Positions 17,165 to 25,648 of a DNA stretch of 64,000 nucleotides are shown here, one piece after another (positions within the stretch are counted from its first letter, which is position 1; each line of letters opens with the position of its first letter). The DNA is from CAWUIO01 sp963922455 (GTDB lineage: Bacteria > Bacteroidota > Bacteroidia > Cytophagales > Microscillaceae). Where the stretch lies: positions 33,585-97,584 of the forward strand of contig CAWUIO010000007.1 in the NCBI GenBank assembly GCA_963922455.1. Reading direction: 5' to 3'. Position numbers and translations under genes: made by a program. The notes beneath the pieces were generated by a model. That model did not search any database and was not told where the DNA came from. It saw only the letters and a list, made by a program, of their open reading frames with translations.

Positions 17165-19303
17165 ATGAAACGCATTCTATTATCTCTCATAGCTATTTCT
17201 TTTGTGCTAAACTTTAATCCTATTATGGCCCAAGAAACCTTAGAACCGCCCAAAGTAAAAAAAATCCCTACCGAACTTAATAAACACGGACAAACGCGAA
17301 TAGATAATTACTATTGGCTCAATCAACGAGATAATGACGATGTAATCGCCTACCTCGAGGCCGAAAACACCTATACAGATTCCTTAATGAAGCATACTCA
17401 AGGCATGCAAGAGAAGCTTTACGAAGAAATCGTAGGTAGAATTAAAAAAAGCGATCAATCAGTACCTTATTCCTTGAATGGTTATTCGTATTACACCCGA
17501 TATGAAGACGGAAAAGAATATCCCATATACTGCCGTAAAAAAATAGAGGCCATCAGTGAATCCGGAGAAGAGAAATTATCGGAAGAACTGATTGCCATCG
17601 ATGTCAACGAAATGGCCCAAGAACACGAGTTTTATTCTTTGATCCCGCGGGGAGCCAGCGACGATAATACCTTGATGGCATTTATGGAAGATACAGTAGG
17701 CCGCCGACGCTATACCTTGCAATTTAAAAATTTGGAGAGCGGGGAAATTCTGCCCGATCTCATCCCCGATGTAGCTTCCTTTGCCTGGGCCGCCGATAAT
17801 AAAACGGTATTCTACGTGCGCAAAGATCCGGTGACCCTGCGTGCGTATCAAATGTACCGCCACGAGATTGGAGAAGACCCTAAAAAAGATGACTTAGTCT
17901 TTGAAGAAAAGGACGAAACCTTTGATCTTTACGTTTCCCGAAGCAAATCCCGTCAATACATTTTTAGTGTTTCCTACAGTACCCTTTCTACCGAGTACCG
18001 GTTTATCCAAGCCGACCGCCTAAATGACGACTTTACCACCATCCACCGCCGAGAAGCCAAGCACGAATACTTTGTAGACCACTACGAAGCCAATTTTTAC
18101 ATCCGAACCAATTGGGAGGCGCAAAATTTCCGCTTGATGGTCTGCCCAACCGAAAAATCGTATAAGGACAACTGGCGAGAGCTTATCCCCCATCGGGAAA
18201 ATGTACTGCTGGAAAATGTGGAAATATTTAACGAGCACCTGGTGCTCAGCGAAAGAAAAGACGGCCTCACCGGTATCCGCGTGATGCCCTGGGGAAGCCC
18301 CAACGAATACCATATCGAGTTTGAAGAAGAAGCGTATGTTGCGTATCCCAGCACCAACCCCGAATTTGCTACCCAAAAATTACGCTTTAGCTACTCTTCC
18401 ATGACCACACCCAGCTCCATCTATGAGTTTGATATGAAAACCCAAAGCCGTAAGCTTTTAAAACAACAAGAAGTGGTAGGAGGCTATAACCCCTCAGATT
18501 ATCAAGCCGAGCGTTTGATGGCCCCCGCCGAAGACGGCACCTTGGTCCCTATCTCCTTGGTATACAAAAAAGGGCTAAATAAAAACGGGAACAACCCGGT
18601 ACTTTTGTACGGGTACGGTTCGTATGGGTATTCCCTCGACCCCTCCTTCAGTTCGGTCCGTTTGAGCCTCTTAGACCGAGGGTTTGTCTTCGCCATTGCC
18701 CACATTCGGGGGGGAGAAGAAATGGGCCGCTCTTGGTACGAAAACGGCAAAATGTTTAAAAAGAAAAACACCTTTACCGACTTTATCGCCTGCGGCAAAC
18801 ATCTGGTCAAAGAACAATTTACCAGTCCCGATAAATTATTCTGCCAAGGAGGAAGTGCCGGGGGTTTATTGATTGGAGCCGTCATCAATATGGCCCCTGA
18901 GCTATTTCACGGGGCCATTGCGGCAGTACCCTTTGTAGATGTGGTAACGACCATGTTGGATGAATCCATTCCTCTTACCACCAGCGAATACGATGAGTGG
19001 GGCAACCCCAATAATAAAGACTCCTACGAGTATATGCTTTCCTACTCACCCTATGACAATGTCACCACCAAGAATTACCCCCATTTATTGGTTACTACCG
19101 GGCTGCACGACTCGCAGGTACAATACTTTGAGCCGGCGAAGTGGGTGGCCAAATTACGGGACAAAAAAACTGATAATAACCGCCTGATGCTCAAAACGGA
19201 TATGGAAGCTGGGCACGGCGGGAAAAGTGGTCGCTACAAGCGCTACACCGATACGGCTTTTAATTATGCCTTCCTGCTAGATCTGGCCGGCATTAAGGAA
19301 TAA
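17165..19303 (+). CDS. Prolyl oligopeptidase family S9A peptidase (oligopeptidase B-like), secreted
   Basis: 712 residues. Signal peptide 1-22 ending PIMAQ. Start of the mature protein PPKVKKIPTELNKHGQTRIDNYYWL is characteristic of oligopeptidase B. Residues ~70-420 form the beta-propeller; the C-terminal alpha/beta hydrolase carries CQGGSAGGLLIGA (nucleophile Ser), LVTTGLHDSQVQY (Asp region) and EAGHGGKSGR (His). The oligopeptidase B family cleaves short peptides after Lys/Arg; here it would act in the periplasm. Monocistronic, with its own terminator. Confidence 0.92.
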   Translation: MKRILLSLIAISFVLNFNPIMAQETLEPPKVKKIPTELNKHGQTRIDNYYWLNQRDNDDVIAYLEAENTYTDSLMKHTQGMQEKLYEEIVGRIKKSDQSVPYSLNGYSYYTRYEDGKEYPIYCRKKIEAISESGEEKLSEELIAIDVNEMAQEHEFYSLIPRGASDDNTLMAFMEDTVGRRRYTLQFKNLESGEILPDLIPDVASFAWAADNKTVFYVRKDPVTLRAYQMYRHEIGEDPKKDDLVFEEKDETFDLYVSRSKSRQYIFSVSYSTLSTEYRFIQADRLNDDFTTIHRREAKHEYFVDHYEANFYIRTNWEAQNFRLMVCPTEKSYKDNWRELIPHRENVLLENVEIFNEHLVLSERKDGLTGIRVMPWGSPNEYHIEFEEEAYVAYPSTNPEFATQKLRFSYSSMTTPSSIYEFDMKTQSRKLLKQQEVVGGYNPSDYQAERLMAPAEDGTLVPISLVYKKGLNKNGNNPVLLYGYGSYGYSLDPSFSSVRLSLLDRGFVFAIAHIRGGEEMGRSWYENGKMFKKKNTFTDFIACGKHLVKEQFTSPDKLFCQGGSAGGLLIGAVINMAPELFHGAIAAVPFVDVVTTMLDESIPLTTSEYDEWGNPNNKDSYEYMLSYSPYDNVTTKNYPHLLVTTGLHDSQVQYFEPAKWVAKLRDKKTDNNRLMLKTDMEAGHGGKSGRYKRYTDTAFNYAFLLDLAGIKE

Positions 19304-19328
19304 TTCCCCAATCATGACCAAAATAAGA

Positions 19329-19359
19329 AGCCATTCCTAACCAAGGGATGGCTTTTTTT
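19329..19359 (+). terminator. Intrinsic terminator of the oligopeptidase gene
   Basis: AGCCATTCCTAACCAAGG(G)ATGGCT stem-loop followed by a T7 run. The structured repeat begins at the very next base (19360). Confidence 0.8.
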
Positions 19360-19490
19360 GGGGCTGCCCCCGGCGTTTAAAAGATCTAGCTTCGAGCGCC
19401 TTGAGTGCCGCCGGGGTCGGGCTTTCGCTACTCGCTGCCTTTCCCCGCAAAGCCCCCACGAGCTCAAACAGGCCGCTCTATCCCTCAGCC
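19360..19490 (+). repeat. Structured repeat SR, copy 3 (subfamily A)
   Basis: Closing helix GGCTG (19362-19366) with CAGCC (19486-19490); second helix CCCCGGCG (19368-19375) with CGCCGGGG (19409-19416); third helix CTCG (19431-19434) with CGAG (19459-19462). Conserved blocks TCGGGCTTTCGCTACTCG and GCTCAAACAGGCCGCTC intact. It abuts the T-run of the oligopeptidase terminator. Confidence 0.92.
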
Positions 19491-19590
19491 GATTTGGGAG
19501 GCGGGAAGCGGGGAGCGGGAGGCGGGACTCACTCTCGTAGCCCAGTAAATGCGCCCGAGCACAAAATTTAGGTCTTAAAGCAATAAAATG

Positions 19591-19717
19591 AGGCTGCCCT
19601 GGCGATTAAAAGATTTAGCCTCGTGCGCCTAGTGAGTCGCCGGGCTCGGGCTTTCGCTACTCGCTGGCCAAGGCCCAGCCAGCGGCCAGCTCAAACAGGC
19701 CGCTCTATCCCTCAGCC
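19591..19717 (+). repeat. Structured repeat SR, copy 4 (subfamily A, divergent helices)
   Basis: Tandem to copy 3 after exactly 100 bp. The helix sequences differ but remain paired: CCTGGCGA (19598-19605) with TCGCCGGG (19637-19644) including one G-T wobble, and GCTGGCC (19663-19669) with GGCCAGC (19684-19690). Closing helix GGCTG/CAGCC. Conserved single-strand blocks unchanged. Downstream to ~19900 nothing else was recognised. Confidence 0.9.
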
Positions 19718-19904
19718 ACTCGAGAGGAGCGATATCAATTGTATGCCTAGCCCAATTGCCTTATACCTCCTGTATTCTCCAAGACATGGCCCTTGCCCCA
19801 GCCGGCAAGCCAAAATTATCAAGCCCCCAGTTACGTGTAAGCCCTAGCCCTTCCTAAGTAAACGGATTATAAAAGCGGGAAAAAGAAGCATTTTTCCGAT
19901 AAAA

Positions 19905-19918
19905 ACTAAAATAATAGT
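19905..19918 (+). promoter_or_regulatory. BlaI-like operator candidate, distal site of tonB1
   Basis: ACTA-AAATAA-TAGT. Same ACTA-N6-TAGT pattern as sites at 19946, 26393 and 28568; staphylococcal BlaI/MecI sites of the type ACTACAnnTGTAGT share the outer positions. Confidence 0.5.
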
Positions 19919-19945
19919 TGTTTTTCACCTAATTTTTTAGTTTTA

Positions 19946-19959
19946 ACTAATTAAATAGT
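19946..19959 (+). promoter_or_regulatory. BlaI-like operator candidate, promoter-proximal site of tonB1
   Basis: ACTA-ATTAAA-TAGT, followed directly by TATATTAG (19960-19967), one mismatch from the -7 consensus TAnnTTTG. The overlapping TTAGTT-TT-AACTAA (19938-19951) is also a perfect inverted repeat. The tonB2 promoter has the same operator-then-box geometry. Confidence 0.55.
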
Positions 19960-20031
19960 TATATTAGGCTTTATAAATTAACTAATAAGAAATCACGATC
20001 AATTATTGATTGGCAAATCATTGTATGGAAT

Positions 20032-20721
20032 ATGGAGCAAAAAAAGAATCCTAAAATTGATGTAAACCGAAAGAGTGGTTTATTTCTCAACCTGGGCTTT
20101 ATCTTGAGCCTTTTACTCGTCATTACGGCTTTTGAGTGGCGTTTTTACGACAATCTGGAAACTATAGACTTGGGCACCTTGGAAAGTGAAGAAACGGAGA
20201 TCTTGGATATACCCATCATCGATGTTCCCCCACCTCCTCCGCCCGTCATCCAGCAGCCCGAAATCGTGGAAGTGCCCGATGATGAAGAACCAGAGCAAGA
20301 AATTGAAATGGAGTTGGAAGTAGAAATCGATGAAAAAATCGTGACGCCTCCCCCCGTAATTATTGATGCCCCCCCACCCCCACCACCTGCACCAGAAGAG
20401 GAGAATACAATCTTTATGATTGTTGAGCAACCGGCCACTCCTCCTGGGGGCATGGCCGCCTTTTATAAATACGTGGCCAAAGAAATTAATTATCCTAAAA
20501 TGGCCCGTCGGTTACATGTAGAGGGAAAAGTATATGTGCAGTTTGTAGTAGACAAAGACGGGAGTTTGACCGATATTAAAGTAGTGAAAGGCATAGGTTC
20601 GGGCTGTGATGAAGAGGCTATCCGGGTGATCAAAAAAGCCCCCAAATGGAACCCGGGCAAACAGAGAGGCCGCCCAGTACGCCAAAGAATGTCCATTCCG
20701 CTCATATTTCAATTGCGTTAA
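20032..20721 (+). CDS. tonB: TonB energy transducer 1
   Basis: 229 residues. A short cytoplasmic MEQKKNPKIDVNRKSGL is followed by TM helix ~19-38, then a Pro/Glu-rich periplasmic spacer (PPPPPPVIQQPEIVEVPDDEE; PPPPPPAPEEE) and a C-terminal TonB domain ~145-229 (KYVAKEINYPKMARRL, GKVYVQFVVDKDGSLTDIKVV, WNPGKQRGRPVRQRMSIPL). It couples proton-motive force to TonB-dependent receptors. Very close paralogue of the gene at 22610. The start at 20032 is favoured by homology. Two BlaI-like operator motifs lie upstream and a terminator downstream, so it is a one-gene unit. Confidence 0.92.
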   Translation: MEQKKNPKIDVNRKSGLFLNLGFILSLLLVITAFEWRFYDNLETIDLGTLESEETEILDIPIIDVPPPPPPVIQQPEIVEVPDDEEPEQEIEMELEVEIDEKIVTPPPVIIDAPPPPPPAPEEENTIFMIVEQPATPPGGMAAFYKYVAKEINYPKMARRLHVEGKVYVQFVVDKDGSLTDIKVVKGIGSGCDEEAIRVIKKAPKWNPGKQRGRPVRQRMSIPLIFQLR

Positions 20722-20742
20722 GCATCTGTGGGATGTATCAGG

Positions 20743-20774
20743 GCCTGGTTCTCAATAGAGCCAGGCTTTTTTTT
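20743..20774 (+). terminator. Terminator of tonB1
   Basis: GCCTGG (20743-20748) pairs with CCAGGC (20761-20766), followed by a T-run. Confidence 0.85.
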
Positions 20775-20894
20775 GGGTTGGATGGAGATGAAACTGGCCA
20801 TCTAGCCTAGCTATTCCCGATAAGCAAGTTCTCCCCTTGACTTAAGCTATACACCTTCACCCTCTTCTCACTACCTACGCCCTGCTCAAGGATT

Positions 20895-21026
20895 GGCTGA
20901 GGGATAGAACGGCCTGTTTGAGCTCGTGAGGGCCCTGCGGGGAAGGGCAGCGAGTAGTGATAGCCCGGCCCCGGCGGCACACTCTGGCCTAGGGCTAGCC
21001 ACTCGCCAATCGTCGGGGACAGCCCC
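20895..21026 (-). repeat. Structured repeat SR, copy 5 (subfamily A)
   Basis: Minus-strand copy: GGGGCTGTCCCCGACG at the 5' end, CTATCCCTCAGCC at the 3' end. Closing helix GGCTG/CAGCC; second helix CCCCGACG/CGCCGGGG (one mismatch); inner third helix GCCC/GGGC. Antisense to both flanking genes, one of four copies not placed 3'-sense of a gene. It occupies the tonB1-cobC gap of 372 bp together with the tonB1 terminator. Confidence 0.88.
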
Positions 21027-21093
21027 AAAAATTTACTAGAAACCCAGGAGGACGTATCCAATTGCCCACAATAAGGCTTAATATTGCAGGGCT

Positions 21094-21657
21094 ATGATAA
21101 TTTATTTGGTAAGACATACGACCCCCGCAGTAGAAAAAGGGATTTGTTACGGACAAACCGACCTCCCTTTAAAAGATACATTTGAGACCGAAGCCCAAGA
21201 AATTCGGGAATTAGTGCCTGCGTTAAGCGAGGTCCCCCTCTACGCAAGCCCCTTGCAACGCTGTGCCCGTTTGGCGGAATATTTGGGAGGCAAAACCCTC
21301 ACTTTTGACGAACGGATCAAAGAAATGCATTTTGGCGATTGGGAAATGAAGCCCTGGTCAGAAATTGACCGGGAAAAGCTGGAATACTGGATGAAAAACC
21401 TGGATAAGGCCTCCACCCCCCGTGGTGAATCTAATGAAGAGCTTCGCCAAAGATCTATACACTTCTGGGAGGAACATCTTAAAAAAGGATATGAACAATC
21501 GGCCTTGGTTACCCATTTTGGGGTGATGCAATCCCTCTTATCTTATCTCCTGGATATCCCCATTAGCCGGGCTTTCCGACTCGATTTGGGGTATGGGGCC
21601 GTAGTGCGGGTGAGTATCCAACAGCAGCAATATTACAAAATAAAGTTTTTGCGCTAG
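21094..21657 (+). CDS. cobC: Alpha-ribazole phosphatase-like histidine phosphatase
   Basis: 187 residues. MIIYLVRHTTPAVEKGICYGQTDLPL carries the phosphohistidine motif (RHT in place of RHG) and the CYGQTDLPL block, a mark of CobC. SPLQRCARLAEYL, EMHFGDWEMKPW and LVTHFGVMQSLL complete the active site (second His in THFG). CobC removes the phosphate from alpha-ribazole phosphate or adenosylcobalamin phosphate late in nucleotide-loop assembly of B12; cobS lies 10 kb away. A general phosphatase role is possible. Confidence 0.8.
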   Translation: MIIYLVRHTTPAVEKGICYGQTDLPLKDTFETEAQEIRELVPALSEVPLYASPLQRCARLAEYLGGKTLTFDERIKEMHFGDWEMKPWSEIDREKLEYWMKNLDKASTPRGESNEELRQRSIHFWEEHLKKGYEQSALVTHFGVMQSLLSYLLDIPISRAFRLDLGYGAVVRVSIQQQQYYKIKFLR

Positions 21658-21723
21658 AGCATTGCTATTTGCGGAATATTTGACATTTTTGGTTACTTTT
21701 TTTTACATCTAATTGAATAATTT

Positions 21724-22107
21724 ATGAACATTCCAGAAGAATTGCGCTATACCAAAGAGCACGAATGGATCCGTTTGGAAGATAACCATATAGCCTACGT
21801 GGGAATTACCGATTATGCCCAGGGTGAGCTGGGAGATATAGTTTTTGTAGATATAGAAACCGAAGGCGAAGAGCTGGACAAAGATGCCGTATTTGGCACG
21901 GTAGAAGCCGTTAAAACCGTTTCTGACCTTTATTTGCCCGTATCGGGAAAAGTATTGGAAGTCAATGAAGAGATTACGAACGAACCGGAGCTAGTCAACT
22001 CAGATCCCTATGGCAAAGGCTGGATGATCAAATTGGAATTGACCAGTCCGGATGAGGTAGAAGGCTTGATGTCTTCGGCCAATTACCAAGAATTGATAGC
22101 CGACTAA
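21724..22107 (+). CDS. gcvH: Glycine cleavage system H protein
   Basis: 127 residues, full length. MNIPEELRYTKEHEWIRLE at the start; lipoyl-lysine motif FGTVEAVKTVSDLYLPVSG (Lys ~64); C-terminal DPYGKGWMIKLEL. It shuttles the aminomethyl group between P, T and L proteins via the lipoyl arm, which lipA/lipB at 36-38 kb would supply. It begins a gcvH-vanZ-tonB order that I recall as common in Bacteroidota. Confidence 0.97.
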   Translation: MNIPEELRYTKEHEWIRLEDNHIAYVGITDYAQGELGDIVFVDIETEGEELDKDAVFGTVEAVKTVSDLYLPVSGKVLEVNEEITNEPELVNSDPYGKGWMIKLELTSPDEVEGLMSSANYQELIAD

Positions 22108-22131
22108 TTGCCTTTTATTTAGCCCGGCCTT

Positions 22132-22515
22132 ATGTTTTTCCGCTATAATTTTTATGGAATCCTCTGGGCCCTACTCATGTTCCTGCTCAACCTGGGACGG
22201 GAGGAGGGCCTGGAAAACATCCAGATCTTTTATCACTTCCACTTTGACAAGCTCGCCCATTTTATCCAATTTATGATTTTGAGTTGGTGTTTGGCCGTGG
22301 GATTTGCCAAACAACAACGTTATGTACCCCTACGTTTTTGGAGCTGGCAAGCCTCCGCTTTAGTCAGTATTGCCTATACCTTCCTTCTTGAAGGAATCCA
22401 ATTTGCCCGACTTCCCGAATATTTTGAATTTGGAGACTTACTTGCCAACATCTTTGGTTCTTTGGGGGGAGTCCTATTATTCTATTTAATTTATTTATAT
22501 CCACAATCAGACTAG
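22132..22515 (+). CDS. VanZ-family membrane protein
   Basis: 127 residues, about four TM helices (~7-20, ~38-55, ~72-92, ~103-123). HFDKLAHFIQFMILSWCLAVGF is the VanZ signature (Asp-Lys-x-x-H-F near helix 2), and FEFGDLLANIFGSLGGVLL is the C-terminal signature. Role in cell-envelope biology unclear. It starts 24 bp after gcvH, likely cotranscribed. Confidence 0.85.
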   Translation: MFFRYNFYGILWALLMFLLNLGREEGLENIQIFYHFHFDKLAHFIQFMILSWCLAVGFAKQQRYVPLRFWSWQASALVSIAYTFLLEGIQFARLPEYFEFGDLLANIFGSLGGVLLFYLIYLYPQSD

Positions 22516-22521
22516 TTTTTA

Positions 22522-22535
22522 ACTAAGAAAATAGG
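22522..22535 (+). promoter_or_regulatory. BlaI-like operator candidate upstream of tonB2
   Basis: ACTA-AGAAAA-TAGG, one base off ACTA-N6-TAGT. It directly abuts the -7 box at 22536, as in tonB1. TAGTTTTTAACTA is also present just upstream (22513-22525). Confidence 0.45.
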
Positions 22536-22543
22536 TATATTTG
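22536..22543 (+). promoter_or_regulatory. Putative -7 box of tonB2 (TATATTTG)
   Basis: Full match to TAnnTTTG, 67 bp upstream of the tonB2 ATG and next to the operator candidate. Confidence 0.5.
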
Positions 22544-22609
22544 GAAAAGTGAAAAAAATTCTAATATTTTACACTCAGATTAGTTGATTGGTAGATAATT
22601 GAACGTAGT

Positions 22610-23299
22610 ATGGAGTTAAAAAAGAATCCTAAGATTGATTTAAACCGTAAAACCGGTTTATTTTTCAATGTTGGCCTTATTGCCAGCCTTTTAATCGTAG
22701 TTACGGCATTCGAATGGCGTTTTTACGACAACTTGGAGACCATCGATTTGGGTACCTTGGAAACCGAAGAAACCGAAATTTTGGATATTCCAATTACCGA
22801 AATGCCTCCTCCTCCTCCTCCCGTACTTCAGCAACCCGAGATCGTTGAGGTTCCGGATGAAGAAGAAATTGAAGAGGATATCGAGATGGACTTGGATGTG
22901 GAAATCGATGAAGAAATCACCCCTCCGCCTCCGGTAAAAATTGATGCCCCCCCTCCACCACCACCTAAGAAAGAAGATGAAAATGAGATCTTTATGATCG
23001 TTGAGAACCCGGCAACTCCTCCGGGGGGTATGGCGGCTTTCTACAAGTATGTTGGAAAAGAGATGAAGTATCCTAAGCAAGCCCGTCGTTTAGGAGTAGA
23101 GGGCAAGGTTTTCGTGCAGTTTGTAGTTGACAAAGATGGTACTTTAACCGATATTAAAGTAGTAAAAGGAATTGGCTCCGGATGTGACGAAGAAGCGATT
23201 CGCGTATTAAAACAAGCGCCTAAGTGGAATCCGGGTAAGCAAAGAGGACGTCCTGTACGTCAGCGTATGTCCATTCCTATTATTTTCAAGTTACGCTAA
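22610..23299 (+). CDS. tonB: TonB energy transducer 2
   Basis: 229 residues, same length and layout as the protein at 20032: MELKKNPKIDLNRKTGL, a TM helix, spacer PPPPPPVLQQPEIVEVPDEEE and PPPPPPKKEDENE, then TonB domain (KYVGKEMKYPKQARRL, GKVFVQFVVDKDGTLTDIKVV, WNPGKQRGRPVRQRMSIPI). The two C-terminal domains are nearly identical, so the pair arose by duplication or is under strong constraint; the spacers differ more. It lies in the gcvH-vanZ-tonB position and so may be the ancestral copy. It has its own promoter and terminator. Confidence 0.93.
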   Translation: MELKKNPKIDLNRKTGLFFNVGLIASLLIVVTAFEWRFYDNLETIDLGTLETEETEILDIPITEMPPPPPPVLQQPEIVEVPDEEEIEEDIEMDLDVEIDEEITPPPPVKIDAPPPPPPKKEDENEIFMIVENPATPPGGMAAFYKYVGKEMKYPKQARRLGVEGKVFVQFVVDKDGTLTDIKVVKGIGSGCDEEAIRVLKQAPKWNPGKQRGRPVRQRMSIPIIFKLR

Positions 23300-23320
23300 G
23301 TCCTTCTTAACCCAATTATA

Positions 23321-23353
23321 AAGCCTGATTCTTTCCCGAATCAGGCTTTTTTT
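23321..23353 (+). terminator. Terminator of tonB2
   Basis: AAGCCTGATT-ctttcccg-AATCAGGCTT then T-run; perfect stem. Confidence 0.9.
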
Positions 23354-23395
23354 GCTTTTGCCCAGCATATTTTCCCACCTTTTACGCTTATGCTT

Positions 23396-23403
23396 TAAAT
23401 TTG
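23396..23403 (+). promoter_or_regulatory. Putative -7 box (TAAATTTG) for the M28 peptidase gene
   Basis: Matches TAnnTTTG, 30 bp upstream of the first ATG at 23433. No -33 element at ideal spacing. Confidence 0.4.
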
Positions 23404-23432
23404 CTTAAATAGTCCTAAGCAAGGATCCATTT

Positions 23433-24746
23433 ATGATGATGATGAAACACAAGCATTTTGGGGCTTTGAGTATGTTACTGGTGTTTATTTTCCTAAATGC
23501 CTTTTGCCTCCAAGCCCAAGATTTAGAAAGAGTACGCCAGCTCATAGATACTTTATCTTCTGAAAGTTTTGATGGGAGAGGCTATTTTGATAAAGGTGAT
23601 CAAAAAGCGGCCGTGTTTTTAAAAAAGAAGTTTGAATCTTTAGGCCTCCGGCCCTTTTTTGGGAATTACCTACAGTTCTTTGAGATGCCTATCAATACTT
23701 TCCCCGGCAAAATCAGCTTGAAGATCGGTAAGACCCAACTCATACCCGGCCAAGACTTCCTGGTAAATGCCATCTCGAGAGAAGGGAAAGGAAGCGGAGA
23801 ATTGGTTTACTTAGACAGCACTCTATTTCAAGATAGGGAAGCCTTGGAAAACTTTATTGCCCAAAAAATAGCCAAGAAAGTTATCGCCATTCGTCCCCAA
23901 GAGTACAACCGTATCCCAGACCTGAGCCAAGAGGCCATTCAGCATATTTACAGTGCCAAAGCCATTTTACAGTTGAAAAATAGCAAATTGGTGGGGGCTC
24001 TTTCCAATCGTCAATTGAGTAATCCTATTTTTGAATTAGATGAAAAACTCCTTGACTCTTTGCTCTTGAATGGAAATGCTCCCAAGGTAAAGTTCAAAGT
24101 AGAAGCAGAGCAAATTCCCGATTATATCTCCCAAAATTTGATCGCTTTTTATAGGGGAAAGAGTCGTCCCGATTCTTTTTTGGTGTTTACCGCTCATTAT
24201 GACCATCTGGGGCGTATGGGGGAAGAAACGTTTTTTCCTGGTGCCAATGACAATTGCAGCGGAATTGCTTTGTTATTAGAACTGGCCCATTATTACAGCG
24301 ATCCGGCCAAGCGACCGGCATATTCTATTGCCTTTATGGCTTTTGGGGCCGAAGAAGTGGGCTTAGTTGGCTCGAGATACTACGTAGACAACCCATTGTT
24401 TCCCTTGTCTCAAATCCGCTTTTTGGTCAATTTGGACCTGGTTGGCACCGGAGATGAGGGTATGACCGTGGTCAATGGCTCTATTTTTACCAAGGAGTTT
24501 GATTTACTCACACAACTCAACGAGGAACATAAATACCTTCCCGAAATCAAAAGTCGCGGTTTAGCGGCCAATTCTGACCACTTTTTCTTTACCGAACGGG
24601 GGGTACCCTCCTTTTTCTTTTATACCCTGGGAGGGATAAAAGCCTATCACGATGTGTATGATGTCTCCGAAACCTTACCCCTCACGCGCTTTGAAGAATT
24701 ATATTCCCTTATCCTCAAATTTGTAGAAGCCCTATCCAATTTATAG
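23433..24746 (+). CDS. Secreted M28-family zinc peptidase
   Basis: 437 residues. A start with four Met codons, then a hydrophobic signal ending FCLQAQ. The two-zinc site of M28 is visible: His in FTAHYDHLG, bridging Asp in PGANDNCSG, Glu-Glu in FGAEEVGLVGS, Asp in FLVNLDLVGTG and His in KAYHDVYD. Residues ~60-210 hold the PA-like insert. Probably a periplasmic or outer aminopeptidase used in peptide nutrition. The downstream membrane protein begins 50 bp later and may be cotranscribed. Confidence 0.92.
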   Translation: MMMMKHKHFGALSMLLVFIFLNAFCLQAQDLERVRQLIDTLSSESFDGRGYFDKGDQKAAVFLKKKFESLGLRPFFGNYLQFFEMPINTFPGKISLKIGKTQLIPGQDFLVNAISREGKGSGELVYLDSTLFQDREALENFIAQKIAKKVIAIRPQEYNRIPDLSQEAIQHIYSAKAILQLKNSKLVGALSNRQLSNPIFELDEKLLDSLLLNGNAPKVKFKVEAEQIPDYISQNLIAFYRGKSRPDSFLVFTAHYDHLGRMGEETFFPGANDNCSGIALLLELAHYYSDPAKRPAYSIAFMAFGAEEVGLVGSRYYVDNPLFPLSQIRFLVNLDLVGTGDEGMTVVNGSIFTKEFDLLTQLNEEHKYLPEIKSRGLAANSDHFFFTERGVPSFFFYTLGGIKAYHDVYDVSETLPLTRFEELYSLILKFVEALSNL

Positions 24747-24796
24747 CTTGGGGTTTCGTTTTGGGCATACAGGTATATCGCTCTAATCTGAGTTTT

Positions 24797-25588
24797 ATGA
24801 ATAAACAGCAACGTATCCTACTCTTTATTTTGGTTTGTCTCTTGAGCTTGTTTGCTAAGTCATTCGTCAAGTCAAAAGCTAGCCCCCTGCCCATTGAGAA
24901 AAAGTACGCTGACTCCCGCCCTGACCATTATAGTAAAGAAGACACTTCTAAGAGCGCCAAGGCCGATGAGGGTGAATCGCTTAGCCTGGAGGAGATGTAT
25001 TACCGCCGCAGTGCCCAAGAAGGAATTGCTCCCCAGGGCCAATACCGGGCGTTGGAAGAGGCCCCATCGGGCGAATCTCATATGGAAGAGTTGTATGCCG
25101 AAAAAGAATATAAAGCCCCTCACTACCGCCGAGGAAAAACCAAAAAATGGAGAAAGCGCAAAGGTTGGCACTTTAAATTTCCCCGTCTTTTTGGAAATTT
25201 TCTGGATCTGGACTGGCTACTTATTGCCCTGGCGATCCTCATCCCTGCTTTACTCATTGCCTTATTGTACTTCTTGCTAGGAGGTGTAGTACTGAGCTTC
25301 TTTGAGATGTTTATTTTTGCCCTCGGTTTTGGCTTTGCCCTTTTTGCCTACATCTTCTTATTAAGTGAGTACCCCTTTGACCAAGCCAATTACGACTTTT
25401 TTGTCCGGTTTGGCTTTGCCACTTGGCTAGGGATCTTTGCCATCATCGCCGGGATTGCCGGTCTGTTTGGAAGTAGTGCATCCTTTGGCACGTTTATCCT
25501 GATTGGCTTGGCCGTAGGACTTCTTTCATTTCTAGTTTCACTTATCTTGAAGAAAAGTATTTTTGAGTATCTCAACGAACACGACTAA
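24797..25588 (+). CDS. Membrane protein with long polar N-terminal region, unknown
   Basis: 263 residues from ATG at 24797 (MNKQQRILLF), preferred over an upstream start because it begins directly with a membrane-entry segment. One N-terminal hydrophobic helix (~7-22); a ~100-residue charged stretch including two similar short strings, LSLEEMYYRRSA and HMEELYAEKEY; a basic RRGKTKKWRKRKG; then four closely spaced TM helices (~137-260). No family recognised. Convergent with the TonB3 gene across a GC hairpin. Confidence 0.6.
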   Translation: MNKQQRILLFILVCLLSLFAKSFVKSKASPLPIEKKYADSRPDHYSKEDTSKSAKADEGESLSLEEMYYRRSAQEGIAPQGQYRALEEAPSGESHMEELYAEKEYKAPHYRRGKTKKWRKRKGWHFKFPRLFGNFLDLDWLLIALAILIPALLIALLYFLLGGVVLSFFEMFIFALGFGFALFAYIFLLSEYPFDQANYDFFVRFGFATWLGIFAIIAGIAGLFGSSASFGTFILIGLAVGLLSFLVSLILKKSIFEYLNEHD

Positions 25589-25602
25589 ACGCATTTCTAA
25601 AA

Positions 25603-25645
25603 CTTAGCCCCCCCCTAGCTTACTAGTTCTGGGGGGGTGCCTAAG
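25603..25645. terminator. Bidirectional terminator hairpin (C7/G7)
   Basis: CTTAG + C-run, loop, G-run + CTAAG form an extended stem between convergent genes. No U-tract on either side. Confidence 0.6.
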
Positions 25646-25648
25646 CTA

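Noticed and set aside
19360..19717. Integron attC sites as an explanation of the repeats
   Set aside because: Copies follow genes on both strands, there is no integrase, and the conserved blocks are not the GTTRRRY-type attC boxes.
19358..19847. ORFs inside structured repeats giving peptides such as RAFATR or GLSLLA (also at 11611, 37979, 53011, 63551)
   Set aside because: They recur only because the repeat recurs, in several frames, and changes in the helices ignore codons; the pattern is of paired bases, not protein.
20113..20453. Minus-strand Gly/Trp- and Gly/Ser-rich ORFs opposite tonB1
   Set aside because: Shadow of the polyproline spacer codons.
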